64,000 nt of DNA from an uncultured Eubacteriaceae bacterium (GTDB taxonomy: Bacteria > Bacillota > Clostridia > Eubacteriales > Eubacteriaceae): NCBI GenBank assembly GCA_945867155.1, contig CAMBHL010000003.1:62001-126000 (forward strand). Reading direction: 5' to 3'. The translations under genes and the position numbers were made by a program. Below the pieces are notes generated by a model that did no database searches, was not told the origin of the DNA, and was given only the letters and a program-made list of their open reading frames with translations. Each line of letters starts with the position of its first letter. Positions within the stretch are counted from its first letter, which is position 1. Below, one piece after another: positions 60,134-64,000 of this stretch.

Positions 60134-61555
60134 CTATTCGTTGATAATTCCCGTCTGCGCCATGCGCTTTTTGTAAAGGGAAAGGGTCAGACAAACCGCC
60201 ACAACAGCCGCGGCCAATTCGCCCATGGGGATCGAAAACCAGACCCAAAATGCAGGCCGCAGGGTTTTGGTCAGGACATACGCGGCCGGCAGCGGCACCG
60301 CAATGAACCGGATCAGCGACACGATCAAAGAATCGGTGCCATTGCCCAGAGCCTGACAGACCCCTTGAAGAATGATATTCACCCCGGCAAAGAAAAAGCC
60401 AGCGACGATGATCTTCAGGGCCTGAACGCAGAGGGCACTGGTTTCAGCGCTCACCGAAAAGATCGAGACGATCGGCTGGGTGAAGCCGGCCAAAAGCACC
60501 ACGCCGATGGCCATGATGGCGGTGATGTCGACCAGAGCCCAGCGGATGGCGCTGGCAATGCGCCCTTTTTTCCGCGCGCCGTAATTGTACGCGATAATCG
60601 GAATCGACGCATTATTCAGACCGTAGCCTGGCATGAAAATAAAATTTTGAAGTTTGTAATAGATGCCGTAGGCGGTCACGGCCGCTTCGGAAAGGCTGCC
60701 CAGAATCAGATTCATCGCGTAGGCCATGATCGGCACGAGAATCTGCATGATGATTGCCGGAACCCCGACCTGATACAATTCCCGTAGGAGTTTGGCATTC
60801 GGCTTGAGATCTGAACGTCTGATGGCCATAAAGCGTTCTTTTTTTAAATAGAAAGAGCCGATCCAGATCAACGAGACAAACTGGCCGATGACGGTGGCGA
60901 CGGCCGCACCTGTGACCCCCATCGCCGGCAGTCCCAGCCAACCATAAATCAAAATCGGATCTAAGATGATATTGGTCAATGCGCCGGCCATCTGGGTCAT
61001 CATGGTGATTTTCGTCCGGCCCGTCGCGATCATCACTTTTTCAAGGCTCATGTAGGCCAAAGAGCCCAGCGAAAAAACAGAAATGATCCGGACGTAGATC
61101 GTACCGAAAGCGGCAATCACGGGATCATGGGTCTGGCTGCGGATAAAAGTGCCGGCACCGAACAGCCCGAAGACGAACATGGCGAGAAAATACATGCAGG
61201 AGGCAAAAAGAGCGTTGCCCGCTGCATTTTCCGCCTGTCGCTTGGCCTTCATGCCGAGATACCGCGCGACCAGGGCATTGATCCCCACGCCGGTGCCCAC
61301 CCCGAGGGCAATGATGAGCATCTGGATCGGAAAACTCAGGGTCAGGGCATTGATTGCCTTTTCCCCTGCGTGGACCACCCCTGCGGTGTCCGGAATGCGC
61401 GAAACGTAAAAGGTATCCACCACGTTGTATAGGGCCTGCCCCAGCATGGAAATCATCATGGGCAGTCCCATGTTCATCATGAGCTTCGGCACCGGCATGG
61501 CGAGCATTTTATTTTTATTTTCGTTATTATTCGATTTCTCTTGATCCGAATTCAA
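60134..61555 (-). CDS. MATE family efflux transporter
   Basis: Twelve-helix Na+- or H+-coupled multidrug/metabolite exporter. The 473 residues start with a polar Asn/Lys-rich tail, then KLMMNMGLPMMISMLGQALYNVVDTFYVSRI, typical of DinF/NorM-like proteins (motif region MLGQALYNVVDTFYVS, about 37-52). The two repeated halves are visible. The start is TTG (61553-61555), with GAGGAA seven bases upstream. Substrate unknown. It is convergent with niaR, six bases away, with no terminator between them. A TATAAT with a weak -35 lies at 61598-61625. Confidence 0.9.
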   Translation of the reverse strand: MNSDQEKSNNNENKNKMLAMPVPKLMMNMGLPMMISMLGQALYNVVDTFYVSRIPDTAGVVHAGEKAINALTLSFPIQMLIIALGVGTGVGINALVARYLGMKAKRQAENAAGNALFASCMYFLAMFVFGLFGAGTFIRSQTHDPVIAAFGTIYVRIISVFSLGSLAYMSLEKVMIATGRTKITMMTQMAGALTNIILDPILIYGWLGLPAMGVTGAAVATVIGQFVSLIWIGSFYLKKERFMAIRRSDLKPNAKLLRELYQVGVPAIIMQILVPIMAYAMNLILGSLSEAAVTAYGIYYKLQNFIFMPGYGLNNASIPIIAYNYGARKKGRIASAIRWALVDITAIMAIGVVLLAGFTQPIVSIFSVSAETSALCVQALKIIVAGFFFAGVNIILQGVCQALGNGTDSLIVSLIRFIAVPLPAAYVLTKTLRPAFWVWFSIPMGELAAAVVAVCLTLSLYKKRMAQTGIINE

Positions 61556-61597
61556 AATTTTTCCTCACTTTCTTTTTTCTGCAATCACAAGATTTTT

Positions 61598-61625
61598 ATT
61601 ATAACCCAATTTTCTCATATATCAC
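61598..61625 (-). promoter_or_regulatory. Candidate promoter of the MATE gene
   Basis: Minus-strand GTGATA (61620-61625), 16 bases, TATAAT (61598-61603). The -35 is weak, but no better site is present. Confidence 0.4.
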
Positions 61626-61689
61626 GGCTTTATGCTAAATCTCAGACAGAGACCAAAAGAAAAGCAATGGCAGTTTTATTCAATCAATT

Positions 61690-62385
61690 TCAAGCCTTTT
61701 TCCACGGCCGGCTCTTGCCGGTCCAGCCCTGCTTCTGCCAGTACGCCTTGTCAGTCTCAGACAGGCCGCCCCGGGAAATGCGGCGCATGAGATTAAACAT
61801 CGCCTTGGTTTTAAAACCCGGTTTGACACGTCCGGCTCTTTTTTGAATCCGCCGGGCCGCCCGGCCGACTTTTTTTGAAATCTCAGTCTTTTTCTCAGAG
61901 GGCACCGTCTCCCAGCTCACCGCCCGCACGTTGACGCCGATCTTTTCGATATGAGATATGCCCCAGAACGACAGACTGTCCGCCATGTCTTTATTCGCCG
62001 AACGGGTGCCGCTGCCCGCCGCCGTAGATATCACGACGCCCTGCTTGAAAAACATCTCGGGGTCCGGCCGGTGCAGCATCCAGCGGTAGGCGTAATGATC
62101 CAAAAAGGCTTTCATCGCGCCAGTCGCGTGGTAGACGTAAACGGGACTGGCCAGGATAATTAAATCCGCGCGGTTCAAAGCTTCAGTGATCGGCGCCAGT
62201 TGTTCATAATGGGGGCAGCGCTTTTCATCTTTCATAAAGCACTGATTGCAGCCGACACAGAAAGCCGAAAAATCCCGGGGCAGCATAAAGGAAGTGACTG
62301 GTCCGCCCACCTGCTTTGCCAGGGTTTCGGCAATGTGCCAGGTGGAGCCCCGGTGGCTCTGACCGTGAATGATCACACTGTTCAT
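61690..62385 (-). CDS. NADPH-dependent FMN reductase/iron-sulfur flavoprotein family protein
   Basis: Flavodoxin-fold protein of 231 residues from the ATG at 62383-62385, with GGAGG ten bases upstream. N-terminal SVIIHGQSHRGSTWHIAETL is the FMN phosphate-binding loop; CVGCNQCF (about 50-57) plus CPHY form a cysteine-rich segment, which in iron-sulfur flavoproteins holds a [4Fe-4S] cluster, though four-Cys spacing is not fully clear; ILASPVYVYHATGAMKAFLD follows. The C-terminal ~60 residues are basic. Its Shine-Dalgarno lies near the stop of the UDG-family gene. Redox partner unknown. Confidence 0.85.
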   Translation of the reverse strand: MNSVIIHGQSHRGSTWHIAETLAKQVGGPVTSFMLPRDFSAFCVGCNQCFMKDEKRCPHYEQLAPITEALNRADLIILASPVYVYHATGAMKAFLDHYAYRWMLHRPDPEMFFKQGVVISTAAGSGTRSANKDMADSLSFWGISHIEKIGVNVRAVSWETVPSEKKTEISKKVGRAARRIQKRAGRVKPGFKTKAMFNLMRRISRGGLSETDKAYWQKQGWTGKSRPWKKA

Positions 62386-62960
62386 CTTAAAACCTCCGCT
62401 ACTCTTTTTTGAAGGGCTGGAATCACTTCTTCTGCAAACCATGGATTTTTCCCCTGCCACCGAAAATTTAACGGGCTCGGGTGCACCAAAGGCATCACGT
62501 CCGGCAGGTATTCCCGGTAAGCCCGCACGGTCTCGGTGAGATTGCGCTTCATCTTTTCTTTTAAATAGCGCTTGACCGCGTACTGGCCGATCAGCAGCGT
62601 CAGATCCACATCCGGCATTAATTTTAAAAGTCTCGGGTGGTAGGTTTTGCAGATAAAGGCCCGCGGCGCCTTGTCGCCGCTCTTCCCCTTGCCCGGAAAA
62701 TAGAAATCCATCGGCAGAATCGCCACTTCTTCCCCATAAAACGTCTTGTCATCTACGCCAAGCCACCCCATTAGCTTTTTGCCCGAAACGTCGTGAAACA
62801 AGTGCCCGGCCGCTTCAGTCTTCTGCCCCGGCGCCTGGCCGATGATGAGCACTTTGGCCTTGGGGTGAATCTGAAACAGCGGGTGAATGCCCCTTTCGGT
62901 GTATGTGCGGTTGCGGCTGTCGTTTTCGATTTCGTTTATGATCCCCTGAAGTGTGTCCAT
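62382..62960 (-). CDS. Uracil-DNA glycosylase family protein
   Basis: Member of the uracil-DNA glycosylase superfamily of 192 residues, distinct from Ung. Motif A is visible as IIGQAPGQKTE (about 36-46), where GQAPG is typical of family 4/5-like enzymes, and motif B as HPSPLNFRW near residue 160. Cysteines for a Fe-S cluster as in family 4 are not present. The role is probably removal of deaminated or damaged bases; this family is also often annotated as a uncharacterised nucleotide-related hydrolase. AAGGGGG precedes the ATG. It overlaps the start of the flavoprotein gene. Confidence 0.85.
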   Translation of the reverse strand: MDTLQGIINEIENDSRNRTYTERGIHPLFQIHPKAKVLIIGQAPGQKTEAAGHLFHDVSGKKLMGWLGVDDKTFYGEEVAILPMDFYFPGKGKSGDKAPRAFICKTYHPRLLKLMPDVDLTLLIGQYAVKRYLKEKMKRNLTETVRAYREYLPDVMPLVHPSPLNFRWQGKNPWFAEEVIPALQKRVAEVLR

Positions 62961-63090
62961 GTGATGGCCCCCTTGCTTTATTTAAATTAAATTGATTTTA
63001 TCACAGGACACTGAGCATTTGTCCGCAAAAGGGAGTGTAAATCAATGTAAAGGGTTGAATTTGTATCATTATTGTGAAATTCTGTAAAAA

Positions 63091-63133
63091 ATCGTGGTTT
63101 TAAATTGTCTAAATTTCTATCGTGGTTTAAAAT
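63091..63133 (+). promoter_or_regulatory. Promoter and direct repeats upstream of the rpiB-like gene
   Basis: TTGTCT (63105-63110), 17 bases, TAAAAT (63128-63133). The element ATCGTGGTTT occurs at 63091-63100 and at 63119-63128, exactly 28 bases apart: one copy just upstream of the -35, the other overlapping the -10. This is a good place for an activator or repressor. The rest of the 248-base gap between the UDG-family gene and this gene holds only a short GGACA/TGTCC inverted repeat. Confidence 0.5.
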
Positions 63134-63208
63134 AGGCTTTGTAAAGGAATAAAAACACAAAACACATTAAAAGTATATGGTTTTTGACAAATTTTAGGAG
63201 GAATAAAA

Positions 63209-63652
63209 ATGAAAATTGTTTTTGGCTGTGATCCAAACGCCACGGATTTCAAACTGCAGTTAATGGATTATGTGAAAAGCTTGGGCCACGAAGTGACCGA
63301 CTTCGGTTCTGACGACCCGATTTACGCCAATGTGGCCATCAAATGCGCAGAAGCTGTTGCAGCCGGCGAATTCGACCGCGGCATCGTCGTGTGCGGCACC
63401 GGAATCGGCGTCTCCATCGCCTGCAACAAAGTCAAAGGCGCTTACGCGGCCTGCATCCACGACGTGTATCAGGCACAGCGCGCCAAACTTTCAAACAATG
63501 CCAATATCATCACCATGGGCGCCCAGGTGGTCGGCATCAAACTCGCTGAAATGATGGTCAAAGAATACTTAACCTGCGGCGAATTCGACACCAACGGCCG
63601 TTCCATGCCGAAGGTTCAGCGCATCGTCGACTACGAAAACGAACAACAATAA
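63209..63652 (+). CDS. RpiB/LacA/LacB family sugar-phosphate isomerase
   Basis: Isomerase of the ribose-5-phosphate isomerase B family; related members convert galactose-6-phosphate, allose-6-phosphate or erythrulose-4-phosphate. The 147 residues begin KIVFGCDPNATDFK, with IVVCGTGIGVSIACNK carrying the catalytic Cys (about 65-66) and the GTGIG loop, and HDVYQAQRAK with the family Asp/Arg. AGGAGG precedes the ATG by eight bases. The next gene is an FGGY kinase, so the pair probably isomerises and phosphorylates a pentose or tetrose sugar; the exact sugar is not known. Confidence 0.9.
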   Translation: MKIVFGCDPNATDFKLQLMDYVKSLGHEVTDFGSDDPIYANVAIKCAEAVAAGEFDRGIVVCGTGIGVSIACNKVKGAYAACIHDVYQAQRAKLSNNANIITMGAQVVGIKLAEMMVKEYLTCGEFDTNGRSMPKVQRIVDYENEQQ

Positions 63653-63693
63653 GCAATTTCAATACAATTTAATATAAAGGAGAGTTAGGAGTA

Positions 63694-64000
63694 ATGGCTA
63701 AATATTTAATGGGGATTGACGCCGGAACCGGCAGTGTCCGCGTCGCAATTTTTGACTTAAAAGGGCGCAACCGTGCGTACGACGTTCAGGAATATCCAAC
63801 CACCTATCCGCACAACGGCTGGGCGGAACAGGACGATGAAAAATGGCTGGTCGCTTTGGGGGAAGCGATTCCAAACGCCATTAACAAAGCGCAAGTTGAT
63901 CCTGAAGACATTGTCGCCATCACCTGCGACGCGACAACCAACACCCTTGTCTACCTCGGCGAAGACGACAAATCCGTGCGCAAACCGATTCTGTGGATGG
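63694..64000 (+). CDS. FGGY-family carbohydrate kinase, N-terminal part
   Basis: Sugar kinase of the FGGY family (ribulokinase, xylulokinase, erythritol kinase and others), cut by the window end after about 102 codons. It starts MAKYLMGIDAGTGSVRVAIFD, the ATP-binding phosphate 1 motif, and shows NGWAEQD, with the Trp/Gln that lies in the sugar-kinase core. AAAGGAG and AGGAG precede the ATG at 63694-63696. It lies 41 bases after the isomerase gene and is in the same operon. The substrate cannot be named from this fragment. Confidence 0.9.
   Translation, partial: MAKYLMGIDAGTGSVRVAIFDLKGRNRAYDVQEYPTTYPHNGWAEQDDEKWLVALGEAIPNAINKAQVDPEDIVAITCDATTNTLVYLGEDDKSVRKPILWM

Noticed and set aside
63006..63024. 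Inverted repeat GGACA-9-TGTCC between the UDG-family gene and the rpiB-like gene
   Set aside because: Arms are only 5 bases; not enough to call an operator. No -35 of good quality for the UDG-family gene was found near it.
1..64000. Mobile elements, prophage genes, CRISPR arrays and defence islands
   Set aside because: No transposase, integrase, phage structural gene, repeat array or restriction system was seen; gene order is that of a stable chromosomal core.

Overview
The window comes from a low-to-mid GC, Gram-positive anaerobe of the Firmicutes (Clostridia, order Eubacteriales). The gene set and order point to the Eubacteriaceae, with Pseudoramibacter and Eubacterium as plausible relatives; this is inferred from content, not from a search. 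The main clues are a complete rnfCDGEAB ion-pumping complex, a dnaE-pfkA-pyk operon, a CDF-independent Mn/Ca P-type ATPase behind a manganese riboswitch, and the Firmicutes order lepA / rpsT / holA / comEC. The sporulation genes gpr and spoIIP, which lie between rpsT and lepA in Bacillus, are missing, so the organism probably does not form spores. Most genes are on the minus strand. No rRNA, tRNA, CRISPR array, insertion sequence or prophage was seen, and no gene-free stretch exceeds 300 bases.

Layout. 1-4.7 kb: lepA (partial), rpsT, holA, comEC. 4.8-13.6 kb: P-type cation ATPase with a yybP-ykoY riboswitch, valS, nth and a class A penicillin-binding protein. 13.6-19.1 kb: RluA-type pseudouridine synthase, radC, a divergent CsoR-type regulator, an archaeal-type ATPase, a small zinc-ribbon protein and a sodium/proline symporter. 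19.2-26.2 kb: clpB with an upstream ribbon-helix-helix protein, comEA with a TetR regulator, and the thiI-cysteine desulfurase pair. 26.3-31.4 kb: the rnf operon. 31.5-43.5 kb: M18 aminopeptidase, methyltransferase, an MGL-family PLP enzyme, miaA-mutL-mutS, miaB and nnr. 43.6-48.7 kb: small membrane protein, yebC, ssDNA-binding YdbC/PC4 protein, glutaredoxin, a lone pilT and an LTA-synthase-like enzyme. 48.8-56.2 kb: pyk, pfkA, dnaE, DUF445. 56.2-60.1 kb: NAD de novo synthesis, nadA divergent from nadB-nadC-niaR. 60.1-64 kb: MATE transporter, flavoprotein, uracil-DNA-glycosylase-family protein, and the start of a sugar operon (RpiB-family isomerase plus FGGY kinase, cut by the window end).

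How it fits together. Rnf couples ferredoxin:NAD+ oxidoreduction to an ion gradient; the NAD genes and their repressor NiaR supply the cofactor; pfkA and pyk are the control points of glycolysis. ComEC, ComEA and PilT are parts of a DNA-uptake machine. MutS/MutL, Nth, RadC and the UDG-family protein are DNA repair functions. MiaA, MiaB, ThiI and its desulfurase modify tRNA.

The most notable regulatory structures are the Mn2+ riboswitch with a mutually exclusive terminator before the ATPase, paired TTGTCA repeats over both divergent nad promoters, an inverted repeat around the -35 of the tetR-comEA promoter, a terminator-like hairpin between promoter and start of the LTA-synthase gene, and a possible leaderless promoter for the pseudouridine synthase. 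I did not find a clearly new multi-gene system; the best candidates for new biology are these regulatory elements and a few uncharacterised proteins.
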